From Ctenosaura bakeri (taxonomy: Eukaryota; Chordata; Lepidosauria; Squamata; Iguanidae), in the NCBI GenBank assembly GCA_948474755.1, contig CAOLHI010001301.1, forward strand, positions 62,001 through 126,000: a stretch of DNA of 64,000 nucleotides, in the 5' to 3' direction. Positions 31,317 to 43,451 of the stretch are shown one piece after another. Numbering within the stretch: the first letter of the stretch is position 1; each line of letters opens with the position of its first letter. A program made the translations under genes and the position numbers. The notes under the pieces are model-generated. The model saw nothing but the letters and a program-made list of their open reading frames with translations. It did not search any database and had not been told where the DNA came from.

Positions 31317-33400
31317 AATCATAGAATCATAGAATCATAGAGTTGGAAGAGACCCCAGGGGCCATGCAGTCCAACCCCCTGCTATTCAGGAACACACATC
31401 AAAGCATTCCCAACAGATGGCCATCCAGCCTCTGCTTAAAAACCTCCAAAGAAGGAGACTCTACCACACTCCATTGAGGGAGCATATTCCACTGCCAGAC
31501 CGCTCTGATCGTCAGGAAGTTCTTCCTGATGTTCAAGTGGAATCTCCTTTCCTGCAGCTTGAACTCATTGCTCCTTGTCCTAATCTCTGGAGCGGTAGAG
31601 AACAAGCCTGCTCCCTCCTCAACATGGCATCCCTTCAAATGTTTAAACATGGCTATCATATCCCCTCTTAACCTTCTCTTCTGCAGACTAAACATACTCA
31701 GCTCCCTAAGGCGTTCTTCATAGGGCATGGCTTCCAGACCCTTCACCATTTTGGTAGCCCTCCTCTGGGCCCGTTCCAGCTTGTCGACATCCTTCTTGAA
31801 TTGAGGTGCCCAGAATTGGACACAGTATTCCAAGTGAGGCCTAACCAATGCAGAATAGGGTGATACCATTACTGTTACCCTGTATTGTGGGAGTCCCGGG
31901 AGGGACGCCCAAATAACCAAGCAAAAACACAAGATGGGGAAATTAACTCGAGCACTCTCTTAAGCTAGCGAGAGGCAGGGTAACTTTAGCTGGGATCTTT
32001 AACCCTATGTATACAGCGTCAGGTCAGAAGAGCAGTCAGGCAGAGTCTTAAAATAGTAAAAATAATAGTTTTATTAAAGGACAAACAACAGAAAAGACAC
32101 CACAAGCACGCAGCTAACTAAAAATTAGAAATGAGAGTTTTCAGGGGAAATGGGTGATACGACAGCTTTTCTCGTAGTCCTGGAGAAAGTGGAGGGTTGC
32201 AGTGAAGAAAGCTCAGCGCGGTTTGCTGAGGGGGCAACTCGCTGGACAAACTGACAGCAAGGCAGGATAGCAGTCCGGAGTGTTCCCCGGAGGACTCGGA
32301 ATTGGGAACTTTTTATAGGGTGGATTGTGCCTACAGGCCATGCCATGCTCAGTGAGAACAAAGAGAATTTGGAGCAGGACAAAAGCATTGGAAAAGGTCA
32401 GGTTTTACATGATGAGCTTAGTGCTGGATGACAATAGTATAGCCAGTATGCAAATGGCTCAGCATAAAGAAAGTGCCAGCTCTTGGCTGTGCGCCTTTGT
32501 GTAAAGTTGCGCTTAAGCAAGGTGTGTCTGCAAGAAGATGGTCCCTGAAGCAACAGAGAGGCATTAATCTGCCTGCCTAAATGGGGATTGGAATGTCCAA
32601 CCATTAACGGCCGTGCCTGTTTATGTGCTTGTCCGGTGGCCCTTGCAAACACGTGGAGCAGGGTGGCAGAGAAAGGTCAAATGAAGGCCAAATAAGTTTG
32701 ATATCAAGAGATATCTAGTGCTATCACCAGCATGACAGAACCGTGGTAACATTACCTCCCTCGATCTAGACACCATACTCCTATTGATGCAACCAAGAAT
32801 CGCTTTGGCTTTCTTGACTGCTGTGTCACACTGCTGACTCATGTTCAGCTTGTGATCTACCAAGACTCCTAGATCCCTTTCACACGTACTGCTATCCAGC
32901 CATACATCCCCCATCCTATACTTGTGACTTTCATTTTTTCTGCCCAAGTGCAGGACCCTACATTTCTCTCTGTTGAAATTAATTTTGTTAGCTTTGGCCC
33001 AGCTCTCCAATCTGTCAAGGTTGTATTGAAATTTGAACCTATCCTCTGGGTATTAGCAACCCCTCCCAGTTTGGTATCATCTGCAAATTTGATCAGCATG
33101 CCCTCCACTCCTTCATCCAAGTCATTGATGAAGATGTCGAATAGCACTGGGCCCAGGACAGAAGCCTGTGGCACCCCACTAGTCACTTCTCTCCAGGATG
33201 AAAAGCAGCCATTCGTGATCACCCTTTGGGTGCGGTCGGTCAACCAATTACAAATCCAACTAACAGTAGCCCTGTCCAGCCCGCATTTTACTAGCTTCTT
33301 TGCAAGAATGTCATGTGGAACTTTGTCAAAGGCCTTACTGAGGTCAAGATATGCTACATCTACAGTATTCCCTTCGTCTATCAAACTATCCTTTGAAGTG
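31317..33400 (-). pseudogene. CR1 LINE reverse transcriptase, split by a solo LTR
   Basis: The 3' tail is at the left (AATCATAGAATCATAGAATC, 31318-31340) and coding sequence runs leftward. On minus, 33384 to 32756 encodes [40 protein letters not shown] and then [11 protein letters not shown], the RT palm with the FADD catalytic motif. After the LTR the frame continues as [20 protein letters not shown] through [12 protein letters not shown] frameshift near 32870-32980 and the LTR insertion make it dead. With the LTR removed about 1.2 kb of CR1 remains, 5'-truncated in the RT fingers. Confidence 0.92.
31873..32751 (-). mobile_element. solo LTR, family A, copy 3 (879 bp)
   Basis: TGTTACCCTGTATTGTGG...CCGTGGTAACA with a perfect 4-bp duplication TTAC (31869-31872, 32752-32755). 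It lies within the CR1 coding sequence: removing it with one TTAC restores continuous CR1 (AGGGTGATACCATTAC then CTCCCTCGATCTAG). The sense is minus (reversed TATA at TTTTTATAGGGTGG, 32310). Confidence 0.93.
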
Positions 33401-33518
33401 ACTCAGAGGTTGACCTGTCCAGGTCACTTCCTGTTCTTGATGTTGTTGTTGTTTTAAGCCAGGAGATGACCCAACATGTAACAATACTCCTCTAGTTTGA
33501 ATCCTATTGGTTAGTAGA

Positions 33519-33937
33519 GGCCCTTACCACACCACGCCTCAATAACGCATCATCCTGGTGGGATCTCAGTAGTGTCATTGCTGGAATGGGATCACAGTGG
33601 CTCCCCACCGCATCTGGTTGGCTGCCAGCAGATGGGTAGCGTTATGGACATTCTTCCTACTTCCACAATCCAGTGCAATGGCGAGTCCCTTTCCCTGCCT
33701 CTTTCTGATCTATACTGCAGAAGGAAGCACTTCGGCCCTTGCTGCATTCCCACAGGTGACAGGAGCATGGCAGGAAAGGTGGCCATTACTGGATTTTTTT
33801 TCCAGGAATAAGAAAGGGTACAAAAACAGTGAATGGGGACATGACAGCTGTGGGACCGCAACCGTGTCATGCAACGGCACACATCCTGGACTGGGAGCAA
33901 GACATTGCCAGGATGATAATGTTGTGTGGTAAGGGCT
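33519..33937. mobile_element. GGCC-ended MITE, family C
   Basis: 419 bp. The ends GGCCCTTACCACACCACG and GTTGTGTGGTAAGGGCT are inverted, followed by a second matched pair ATCATCCTGG and CCAGGATGAT. The flanks are AGA and GGA, a possible decayed 3-bp duplication. The interior (GTGGCTCCCCACC, TGTGGGACCGCAACCG and others) differs from families A, B and D. Only copy seen here. Confidence 0.75.
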
Positions 33938-34202
33938 GGAGCAGACCAGTTGAATTAACTGTTGAATTATAAGTCAACATATAGGCAAATCCCATGGCTT
34001 AAATGGATCTACTCTAGTTGGAAGTACCAACAGGACTCAAGCCTTCACATTTGGGCTGGGAAAAAGTTAAGATTTTTAAAATTCAAATGTGGGAGGGGAA
34101 AAAGAATATAGGGTGGCCATCCCAACACTACAATGATTAGCTTTTAAAAGTCTGGGTGTGAACTCCTCTATATTCAGCCCTGTTTGAATGAATGAGAATT
34201 AG

Positions 34203-34512
34203 AATCATAGAATCATAAAAACCTGGAGGTGGAACCACAATGGCCATCGAATACAACCCCCTGCCATGCAGTAACAAACAGCCCCAACAAATGGGCATCT
34301 AATCTCTCCTTAAAAACCTCCAAAAATTGTGACTCCACCACACTCTGAGGCAGCATATTCCACTGTCAAATGGCTCTGACTGTCAGGAAGTTCTTCCTGA
34401 TGTTTAAGTGAAATCTCTTTTTCTATAGTTTGAATCCATTGCTCTGTGTCCTAGTTTCTGGAGCAGCAAAAAACAAGCTTGCTCCATCTTCAACATGACA
34501 CCTCTCTCTCAC
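34203..34512 (-). mobile_element. CR1 LINE, 3' fragment
   Basis: The octamer tail AGAATCATAGAATCATAAAA is at the left. Minus coding remnants match the CR1 C-terminus (the plus strand shows GACTGTCAGGAAGTTCTTCC, the complement of KNFLTV). Truncated at 34512, then unrelated sequence. Confidence 0.85.
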
Positions 34513-34829
34513 TTTTTTATTTCTTGGCACTCCTTGGCTTAACACCTATATGGCGGGCAGCTATGACATGGTTCTCTCCACCCTGAGAATAACTGTACTT
34601 GTTGAATTTGCCCTATGCATAATGGGAAGAGGTATTTCATTATCAATTGATTTTTTCAAGGCATGTATCAAAACTGGTACATATACTATGGAAATAAATT
34701 TGTATGTTTCAGCTGGAAGAAACTCATTAAATCAAGAGGAACATGGTAAATTAGCACTTATAGAATTTCCTTTAATCTAGTGGGTCTTTCTGAAACTGTC
34801 TGAAAGATCCTACCTCCCCATACACACCT

Positions 34830-35250
34830 GCCAGAGTTTTAAGATCTACAGGGCAGAACTTTCTTTTGGTCCTGTCACCATCACAGGCTCATTTCCTGAC
34901 GACACAAGAGAGAACCTTCTTGGTGGCTGCTCCTACCCTCTGGAACTCTCTTCCACAGGAAACTAGGCTGCCTCCCTCCCTGCCTTTCCTTTCATTAGCA
35001 GGCAAAGACCTTTTTGTTTAAGCAGGCTTTTAATGTGCAAACAGGGAAGCTTCTTATTGGGATGTGTGTGTTTTATTTATTTATTACTTTTGCATGTCTT
35101 TTAAATGATTTTATACTGAGTAATGTGATGATATTTAAATTGTTGTATTGTTAAGGTTTCTTTAATTGATTCTCTCTAGGAGCTGCCTTGCATCCCACTC
35201 TGGGAGAATGGCAGCATGCAGATGAAATAAATAAATATAAATGTGCCTGA
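34830..35250 (+). mobile_element. L2-like LINE, 3' end
   Basis: TGGTGGCTGCTCCTACCCTC and TGGAACTCTCTTCCACAGG correspond to the L2 ORF2 end (VAAPTLWNSLPQ). The 3' UTR ends TGGCAGCATGCAGATGAAAT and AAATAAATATAAAT. 5'-truncated. Confidence 0.75.
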
Positions 35251-36414
35251 TCAGGTTGGGACTAACCATTGGAGTGAAGCCCGTGAATGTGGAAGGAAGT
35301 GAAACAGACAAGCCTCCCCATCCCTAGATGTTATCTTGAACTAGTAGGGAAGACCCTCAGGCACCCTTTGCAAATGTGGTGCCCTCCAGAGCTGTCAGTC
35401 AACATACCCCATGGTCCACAGGGAACATGGTTAGGGATAATGGTGTTTGTAGTCCATGCACTTGTGTTAGGCACCCCCCTTGAGAAAAGTTAATGAGAGG
35501 ATTCCACGAGGAAATAACACCAGCACTCATCCTTTTGCCAAAATAAGGGCCTTACAAATGTACAAGGGTGTCTCTATTTTTAGCCTCAAAATGGTAGAGG
35601 GCATTCTATCATTGTGTACTCCTTTCAGAATTGTCCTTGGGCATAGCCTTTCTGCTGTGCATTAAATGATGCAGCAACTGACTGCCTGGCAGCTGTGTAT
35701 GTGTGTGTGTCCACAAGTATGACTGTGTGCTCCTATATGAGTGATTCAAAGTTGAAATGCAACTAGAATGAGATGTTCTGCTATAAAGCGATGCTACCAA
35801 AAAAGACAGCAAGACACAACACTTAACCATACTAACCTTGCAGCCCAGCCCAGGTCAACATTCTAGAGATATGATGCGGAAAGCAATATCTCAGTCATCT
35901 TTCACAAGAATCTATCGTCTACCCTTAGCCTTTCATCACTTGTAAGAAATATGATGCAGAGCTGGGCAATCACTTATCACTTCTTATTTTCCTGGGTGTG
36001 TGAATGTATCTCTCCATCTCACTCTTTATCGGTCCAGTTGCTAGTTATCAGCCGAATAGACAGTTCATTTTTGACCTGGCCTCACTCTTCCTCAATCACA
36101 ATCTGTGTCGTGTACAGAGTGACTCAGCCAAAAACACATCCCCCTTGACTTCCAGACGTTCTTCTGTGGAATCTCAAGATTCTACAGATTCTTATCAGTT
36201 TTGTACAAAGAGAACTTTTGTAGAAGTTATAGGGAGACAAGCTGTCCAAATGACAACTTGCCCATCACTCCTGATGACCTAAAATGGACAGCCATGATGA
36301 GTCAGAACTAGAGGCAGATTCACTAGTGCCAAAATTCTCTCCAGCTGTGCACAGGTTCTTATGTTCACAGATATCCATAGGAAGGGTTGACTCTGGATGA
36401 GATGTCTGGTCATT
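35251..36414. other. unassigned stretch, no gene seen
   Basis: About 1.2 kb. A short TG run at 35697-35712 is the only simple repeat. No coding domain in frames up to 92 codons. Confidence 0.35.
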
Positions 36415-36616
36415 GGCCATTTCCAACCTACACTATTATAGTGCTATTATTCCACTTTCAACATCCTATGGAATCCTGGGGTTTGCAGTTTAGGAAGGGG
36501 CATTTAGAATTCTCAGGCAGAGAGCTCCTTGGCCTCAGTGAACTACAAACCCCAGAAACCCACAGGATGTTGAAAGTGGAATAATAGCACTCTAGCAGTG
36601 TAGTGCAGAAAGGACC
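36415..36616 (+). mobile_element. MITE-A copy 7
   Basis: GGCCATTTCCAACCTACAC...GTGTAGTGCAGAAAGGACC, 202 bp, complete foldback. Its centre (AGAATTCTCAGGCAGAGAGC) is the uninterrupted reference for the split copy at 6.3 kb. Confidence 0.85.
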
Positions 36617-37886
36617 TCAGTTGCTCAGGATGGACTGTACCTCAAAGCATAAGGCTTTCTAACACCTGAATAGGGACTGCATGAAGCATTCCAACTCCAT
36701 TTTTACCATTTGCCCCCCGCCACCAACCTTTTTTTCCCCTTTACATACAACCAAAAAAGTAATGTACAGCTTTGTTAGTGTTAAGATTGTCATGTTTCTT
36801 TGTGTTTCTGCTCTACAACAACTCAGAAACTTGCATGTTTTGGCAATGGACAGATCTCTGAGTTACAATCTACCTTTGGTTTTATAGACATGGAGACTGA
36901 ATATCAGTTCTTCTCCTATCATGTAATCAGATGCCTTCCACTAATTTACTTAGGCTAAAATCCTGTGGGTGCCCTCCAGTGGTGTGTTGGTCCATTCTGC
37001 AGGTGGAAGGTGCTTTTTGGAGTGCAATACATAGCAAAAGAGTGGATAGCAGAGAAAGCCACATCCATCACCAGAGGAATCTTCCTATCCAGCTCCTAAG
37101 CAGCTTAGGAACTGGCATGGTTGCTTTTTCTCTCAATACAGATGGCTGTTGTTGCTGTTCCCCCATCCCATACTTCCGTAAGGCCGTTTTATCTTTGACA
37201 TCTAAGGCAGTCTCATTATGTTGGTCATCACCCTCACTAGGTGTAAATCTGTATTCACACAGTTACACAGTGATTGTGCTGCCTCTCCCTTCTGCTGAAT
37301 AGCAACATGATGCAATGGATTGTGTATCTGCCAATATACCTTCATGTTGTTCCCATAAGGCCACGGAGAATGCACAGTGGGCTGTTTCTACAATCCCAAT
37401 AAATCAGCTGGTACCTTGGAGGTACTGACAAATCATTATACTCCACCTAGGAACTCCACTGTTGGAATCCTGTTTGTTAGTTCTAGGGAGAGTAGAGCTA
37501 TTCAATCAATTGTCCCCCAGACAACTGAGATGATGATGTTATCATTTGGCTTCTGGCAATAGGAACACAGCCAGATACTTCAACAATGCCCCTTGTGTTC
37601 CACTGCCCATTAAATGGCCATGGAGGGGGTGAGTTTGCAAGTCATGGGAGGGAACTGGAAAGATGTGGCATAGTTCCTTCTGGGTAGAACTTCAAGCTAC
37701 ATCTCCCAATGCCTCTCCCAGCCTGTGAGTCTGATAGTGTCCTTCCTTAATGTCCCATTCTTCAATGGGGAAAGCACTGGGGTTGTTCCTGCAATCCGAG
37801 TAAAACAAGTGATGCATTGGAGGCACTGAGGAATAGTTAGTTATACACCATCCAAAAACATGCAAGTGGAATCCTGTTAGTCAAGC
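36617..37886. repeat. mostly unassigned, with a diverged ~100-bp direct repeat
   Basis: 37378-37475 (GGGCTGTTTCTACAATCCC, GGTACCTTGGAGGTACTGA, TGGAATCCTGTTTGTTAG) and 37769-37880 (GGGGTTGTTCCTGCAATCC, GATGCATTGGAGGCACTGAG, TGGAATCCTGTTAGTCAAG) are related, same orientation, ~390 bp apart. The rest has no recognised element; the 123-codon frame at 36931 shows no domain. Confidence 0.45.
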
Positions 37887-38738
37887 TGTTACCCTGTATG
37901 TTGGGGGTCCCGGGAGGGGCACCCAAATTACCAAATAAAACACAAATTGGGGGAATGTAGCTTGAGCACTCTCTTGGCTAGACGAGAGGCAGGGTAACTT
38001 TAGCAAGGATCTTTTAACCCAATGTCTACAGCTTCAGGTCAGAGAGTAGGCAAGCGAGTTTAAAAGTAACAAAAATAACAGTTTTATTGAAAGATAAACA
38101 GCAAATAGAACAACGCACACACTAGCTAACTTGGAAGCAGAAATGGAGAGCTTAGGGAGAGGCAATACAACACCTGGTCTCATAGTCCTGGAGAAAAAGA
38201 TGGGGTTCTGGGGAAGAAAGCTCAGCGTGGTTAGCTGAGGGGAGCTCCTTAGACAGACCAGCAGCAAGGGGGAATGGCAGTCCAAAGTGATCCAAAGACT
38301 GTTTGGAGATGAGGGGTTTTTTATAGGGGAGTTTGTGCCTACCGGCCATGGCATGCCAGGTGAGAACAAAGTGAGTTTAGAGCTGGACAAAGGATCTGGA
38401 AAAGGTCAAGTTTGCATGATGAGCTTAGCGCTCGACGACAATAGTTTGGCCAGTATGTAAATGTCCTGTCTAAAAGGACTGGTCTAGCTGAGAGCCGTGC
38501 AGCTATTGTAAGCTTTGCAGTGGGAAGTTCCCTGAAGCTACGAGCGAGGCTTGAGTTGCTGGCCTCAATAGGGTCTGGAATGTAAAACCATTAGCGGCCG
38601 CATTCTGTCCTTGCTTGCCTGGAGAACCTTGCAAACACGTGGAGTGAGGTGGCTGAAAAAGATCAAGCTAAGGCCGAATTGTTTGATATCAAAATGATAT
38701 CTGGGGTTGTCACCAACAGTGCCATAGCTGGAGTAACA
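37887..38738 (-). mobile_element. solo LTR, family A, copy 4 (852 bp)
   Basis: TGTTACCCTGTATGTTGGG...GGAGTAACA, target duplication AAGC (37883-37886, 38739-38742). Sense is minus (reversed TATA TTTTTTATAGGGG at 38319). More diverged than copies 1-3 in the central part. Confidence 0.9.
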
Positions 38739-38764
38739 AAGCCTCACTAAAGTAGAACCGCTAG

Positions 38765-38955
38765 ATCAGTTGTTCAATGGTGAATCAAAACATAGTGTTA
38801 ATCTTGTTTTTAATTTGTTTTAATTAACTGATATGTTTTAGGGGGATGGAAGGGTTGGAGGGTGGGGAGGATGGGGTGCATTTTAATGTTTTAATGTTTT
38901 TATATATTTTTGTAATGCCGCCTCGATCCATTGGGAGAGGCGGGATAGAAATAAA

Positions 38956-38958
<3 letters not shown>
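38765..38958 (+). mobile_element. L2-like LINE 3' tail
   Basis: TTTTTAATTTGTTTTAATTA, GTAATGCCGCCTCGATCC, GGGAGAGGCGGGATAGAAAT and then the ATT array. This is the conserved L2 3' UTR end; the following microsatellite probably grew from its tail. Confidence 0.7.

Positions 38959-39009
<51 letters not shown>
38959..39009. repeat. (ATT)n microsatellite
   Basis: About 51 bp of perfect TTA/ATT repeats directly after the L2 tail. The resulting poly-Ile or poly-Asn frames are not genes. Confidence 0.95.
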
Positions 39010-39606
39010 CCAATTGATCTGTATTCTGATCAGGACTAACTGTAAGATTTAGGCCATGTGAAATAGATATTTTTATGGAACTCTGCTTACACAACCATGG
39101 ACTGAACTTATCCTTTAAATGGGGGCCAAAAAAGAATACTTGTATGTGCAAAGGAATTTACACAAGCCTGTCACACCAACAGGATTCCAGCCAACTGTTT
39201 TTAAAGCTTCCCTGGAAAACTTGAGCATAATTAGCAAGGGCACATGGCAGTACAAATTTTGCCAGCATTGAGATAAGTGTATCAAATTCATGTCAATAGG
39301 GAGAATATTAATATTTCAGTAGAAGTATTACTAGAAGTTCATTTGAAGAAACACAGCCACAGCCCTTCAGTACACATAATATAAGCAGTTTGGATAAATA
39401 AGAAAACCACAATGAGGCCACATAGAGATAAAATCTCAAGAGTAATTAAAAAAAACCAGAATAAATCCTGTATGGGGTGGAGAAATACAGGTTCCTCCAC
39501 ATCATAAAATACTAAACCAGAGTATTCACTTTTACAAGGGAAGACCACCTGTCCTTGTCTTCTCATACGTTTTGATCTACATTTACCTCAAGGTTGGGAA
39601 AATGAA

Positions 39607-39607
39607 A

Positions 39608-39649
<42 letters not shown>
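39607..39649. repeat. (ATG)n microsatellite
   Basis: About 14 units of ATG. It makes a poly-Met frame with no biological meaning. Confidence 0.95.
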
Positions 39650-39789
39650 TTTTATAAACAAAACTCGTACAAGACATACATTCAAGCCATGAATGAGATA
39701 CCTGCTCATTTTGTAGAAGAGAAAAGAAACTTTACTTCAGGCACAGGAAATAAAGTTCGCCCTTCACATTTGTGGGTTTAAATTTCATG

Positions 39790-39991
39790 GGCCATTTCTG
39801 CACTACACTGTTATAGTGCTATTATTCCGCTTTCAACTTCCTGTGGATTCCTGGGGTTTGCAGTTTAGGGAGGGGCCTTTAGAATTCTCAGTCAGAGAGC
39901 TCTTTGGCCTCAGTAAACTACAAACCCCAGAATTCCACAGGATGTTGAAAATGGAATAATAGCACTATAGCAGTGTAGTGTGGAAATGGCC
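39790..39991 (+). mobile_element. MITE-A copy 8 with 3-bp target duplication
   Basis: GGCCATTTCTGCACTACAC...GTGTGGAAATGGCC, exactly 202 bp. ATG precedes (39787-39789) and follows (39992-39994), the clearest target duplication for family A. The arms pair over about 80 bp each. It makes no protein. Confidence 0.9.
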
Positions 39992-39994
39992 ATG

Positions 39995-40500
39995 GATTTG
40001 CTTATTTGTGAGTTTCTCCAACCCCTGCCACCCCCAATCACAAGGACTTTTTCTGGAGGAATTTTCCCTCTCAGTGGCTTCAATTAGGCTGTGCAGCCCT
40101 TTAAAAGCCCCGCTTTGGTCACAAACCCTCTCCTGATGCCCCCTCACCACAACCAAGGAAAGAAATGGGCGAGAGAGAGGAACTATAGGGCCACCACGCC
40201 AAACCACCCCCTTTCCTTTCCATGACCTGGTTTAGACCCTGGGTGCCTGTTCTGCCCACCATGCCTCAGCCCCCTTCCCACGGACAAACACACATTTTGA
40301 TGTTTGCAGTTTTCCCCTTTTTTTAGGTTTCTGTTCCCCTAACCCCAGTGAATGTGGAGGCTCGATTGTATTTTGATTTTGAAATTTACTTCCTGTAATT
40401 CTTTGTCTTTTGACTGTGCTGGGTAGAAGTCGATGGGAACTGAAAGCCAAAAGGTCTCAAGGACCAGAAGTTTCCAGCTTCTGATGGGAGGAGGAAGAGG
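39995..40500. other. unassigned stretch, no gene seen
   Basis: Ordinary intergenic texture, no recognised repeat. Confidence 0.35.
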
Positions 40501-40502
40501 AC

Positions 40503-40552
40503 CCGGAAGGAAGGAAGGAAGGAAGGAAGGAAGGAAGGAAGGAAGGAAGGAA

Positions 40553-40626
<74 letters not shown>

Positions 40627-40645
40627 GAAAGAAAGAGAAGGAAGC
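40503..40645. repeat. (GGAA)n then (GAAA)n microsatellite
   Basis: About 55 bp of GGAA/AAGG units pass directly into about 85 bp of GAAA units. Strand asymmetry is complete (all purine), so H-DNA or triplex formation is possible. Confidence 0.95.
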
Positions 40646-40999
40646 TGACAAAATCCTTACAACATGTACCATATGGTCTGACATTTACCAGATTAGTTCA
40701 ACATTTCTACCGGGGATAAATATGCAGAGATCTCTATGTAAAGAAATTACAGGAGACAAGGACACATAGGGTATATTTATGGAACAGAGTCCTTTCTCTC
40801 ACCCCCTCCTATTTCTCTGGCATCATTCAGAGGCTTGGACATAGATGGTCCAAAGAGTATGAACTCCAATTAACCCTCCTTGAGTGATGATTTTTCAAAA
40901 GGACTATGGTACACAACTTGGGCAAAATGGAAGGGATCCCTTTCCAAGTTTGAATTGAGCTGAATTTCTCTAAAAAAAGAGAGAGAGAAAAGAAAAGAA

Positions 41000-41680
41000 A
41001 AGAAAATCCCTGCCTGTAGTGAAGACCCTCATTCGTTGAGGGGAAAGCATGAAAAGTTTGTCAGAATCTATTTTCAGGACTCCTCCGTTGCCTGTGGAGA
41101 GAAGACGGCAATGCCTGCCAAATTGATTCCAGGCCGGCTGATGCAGAGGAGGTGACTGCCGGTGCCCGGCTTCTGGTACGAGCCATGCTGCTCCTTGGTG
41201 AAGAGCCCTAAAGCCATAGATTTCATTTGATCTTTGCAAAGGCTAACATCTGTCTGCTGTCATTTTAGTAAGATTGATGACAGGCTGGGAGAGGGAGAGG
41301 AGGGAGAGGAGGAGGAGGAGAGGCTCAGGGGAGAGGGAAGGGGGGAGACAAGCCAAGAATGAAGGCAGCAGGTTCTCAGCAGCAGCAGAGACCTCCAGAG
41401 GTCACCAGTTCAAGTCCACCAGTCCTCAGGAACAACAGCAGGAAGAAGCTGCTTGTGTACCAATGGACCAGTGGTTTCGATGGGTTGTTAACAGCTGCTT
41501 GCCAAAAGTGAGGGGCACAAAAGCAAACCTACCTCACTTCCCCCCACCTTGCTTTTGCACCTTGCATATCTTTGTCGATTACCCAAACCTTACAGAGCTA
41601 AATGTTATGACAGCCATAATAATCTGGTTTACTGTTATCTTAATGTACCCGGGCAGGGCAAGGTAAAACTATCAAATACT
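41000..41680. promoter_or_regulatory. candidate conserved non-coding block
   Basis: 41000-41275 and 41555-41680 show no repeats. The first keeps CpG (CATTCGTTGAG, CCTCCGTTGCC, GACGGCAATG, GGCCGGCTG, GGTGCCCGGC, GGTACGAGCC) and the second has AAATGTTATGACAGCC and ATAATAATCTGGTTTACTG. A purine-rich run lies between (41285-41345). The frame at 41274-41666 reads through the purine run and has no domain. Confidence 0.35.
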
Positions 41681-42250
41681 ATTATTCTTTTTTAACTTTC
41701 GAAAAGAGACTAACTGATATGGACATCAAGCTGGAGTTTTTGAGTGGTTTTTAAATAAAAAGTCTTGAATATTGGATAGGAGAGAGAGAAGTGATTTTAT
41801 CATATTGCAAAAAAATCTCCTGTTTTAATTCTAGTTCAGGATGCAACTTTACAATACAATCTCTTTCTTCTTTGGGATGCCCCTCTCTGATAGCAGAGCT
41901 GCCCCTATGATTAGGTGGAGTGCGATGGCCACCCCACACAGCTAGCTTGAAGTCATGTGGAAAGTAGCAACTTTTTTCTCGACTGGCTTATTATTGTATT
42001 TTTTTTTTACTCCTGAAAAGAAAAACTTGAGAGATTGTTCTGCTTCAGGGGCCAAATATAATGACCAGCCTTGCACCTTGACTGGGGGCAGGGGAGTTAT
42101 TTACTGACCTTCCTCAAGCAGTAAAATTCTTTTGGACTGACCCTGCTCAGATCTGCACAATTTATCACTCACCTGGCTCACACAAATGGCTCAATAATTC
42201 AAATAAATATCAGGCGATTCTGTTTCTGGATTTCACCTTTTGTAATGCCT
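41681..42250. other. unassigned stretch, no gene seen
   Basis: No recognised repeat. T-rich run near 42000. No coding signal. Confidence 0.35.
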
Positions 42251-42289
42251 TATAATGGCTGTTCCTGCTCCCACATCTGAGATTTGTCC

Positions 42290-43408
42290 ATTCTCTTCTT
42301 CTTGCTTGTGTTGGGTAGATAGGTTTTCTTTCCCTCCCTATCATCCTCTCCATGTACTCAACACCTCCATCCTATATTTTCTGGGCAGGGTTCTAGAACA
42401 TGTGGTGGCCTCCCAGCTTCTGGGGTTCCTGGATGAAATAGATTATCTGGATCCATTTCAATCTGGTTTCAGGCCTAGCTATGGAACAGAGAAAATTTGG
42501 GCACCTTGGTGGATGATCTACACAGGGAACTGGACAAGGTAAGTGAGCCCCTGTTGGTGCTGAACTTTTCCTCAGCTTTCATTACAACCAACCATGGTAT
42601 CCTGAGCCATGTCTCTGGGATGGGACTGGGGATCACTGTTCTGCAGTGGTTCTAGTCCTTCTTGGAGGGGTAAGCTGAGAAGGGAATGCTGGGAGATTCT
42701 TGCTGAGCCCCAAGACCACTGGCTTGTGGGGTCCCTCAGGGTTCAGTTTTGTCCCCTATGCCATTTAACATCTACATGAAATTTCTGGGAGAGGTTATCT
42801 GGAGTTTGGAGTTGGTTGTCACCAGTATGCTGATGACATCAAACTCTATCTCTCCCTTCCATTCAGTTCCAAGGAAGTTGTCTGGTTTTGGTAATGGACT
42901 GGGTGAGGGCAAACAAATTAAAACTTAATCCAGACAAGACAGAGGTACTCCTAGTCACTCACAAGCCAGATCAGAGAATAGGGACTCACTCTTTGTTGGA
43001 TGGGATTACACTTCTCTTGAAATCTCAGATTTGCATCTTGGGTGTGCTCTTGGACTCAGAACTGAGCCTGGATACCCAGATTTCAGCAGTGACCAGGACT
43101 GCATTTGCACAGCTAAAAATGGTGTACAAGCTGTGCCTGTTTCTAGAGACATCAGATCTGGTTATAATGACGTATGCTGGTTATAGTGACAATTACATTC
43201 TGTTTGGATTACCATAACACAGTCCACATGAAGCTGTCTTTGAAGACTGTTTGGAAGCTCCAGCAGGTCCAAAATGCTGCAGCCAGTTTGCTGACTGGGG
43301 CAGATTATAGGGAACATATCAACATAGGAAATATATCAATCAAACCATTTTTTTTCAGATACTGTAGGACATCTTGGGTCCAATGATGGAGAAAAGTGGG
43401 ACAGAAAC
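42290..43408 (+). pseudogene. L2 LINE reverse transcriptase remnant
   Basis: The L2 RT is visible in pieces. RVLEHVVASQLLGFLDEIDY with DPFQSGFRPSYGTE (42390-42490) is the fingers region; GVPQGSVLSPMPFNIYM (from about 42732) and QYADDIKLYLS (42823-42855) hold the YADD catalytic motif. WVRANKLKLNPDKTEVLLV (42900) and LQQVQNAAASLLTGADYREH (43261-43320) are thumb and C-terminal blocks. Stops and frameshifts separate the pieces (for example around 42545 and 42860). It ends before a GATA array that likely derives from its tail. Confidence 0.85.

Positions 43409-43451
<43 letters not shown>
43409..43451. repeat. (GATA)n microsatellite
   Basis: About 10 units of GATA directly after the L2 3' end. 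Confidence 0.95.

Noticed and set aside
32924..33457. 177-codon plus-strand open frame
   Set aside because: It is antisense to the CR1 reverse transcriptase on minus (FADDTKLGG region) and has no meaning of its own.
36931..37302. 123-codon frame
   Set aside because: No domain, no recognisable splice borders and adjacent to repeat-derived sequence.
40433..40684. Open frames of Lys/Glu/Arg/Gly or Ser/Phe/Leu repeats
   Set aside because: They are translations of the GGAA/GAAA microsatellite.
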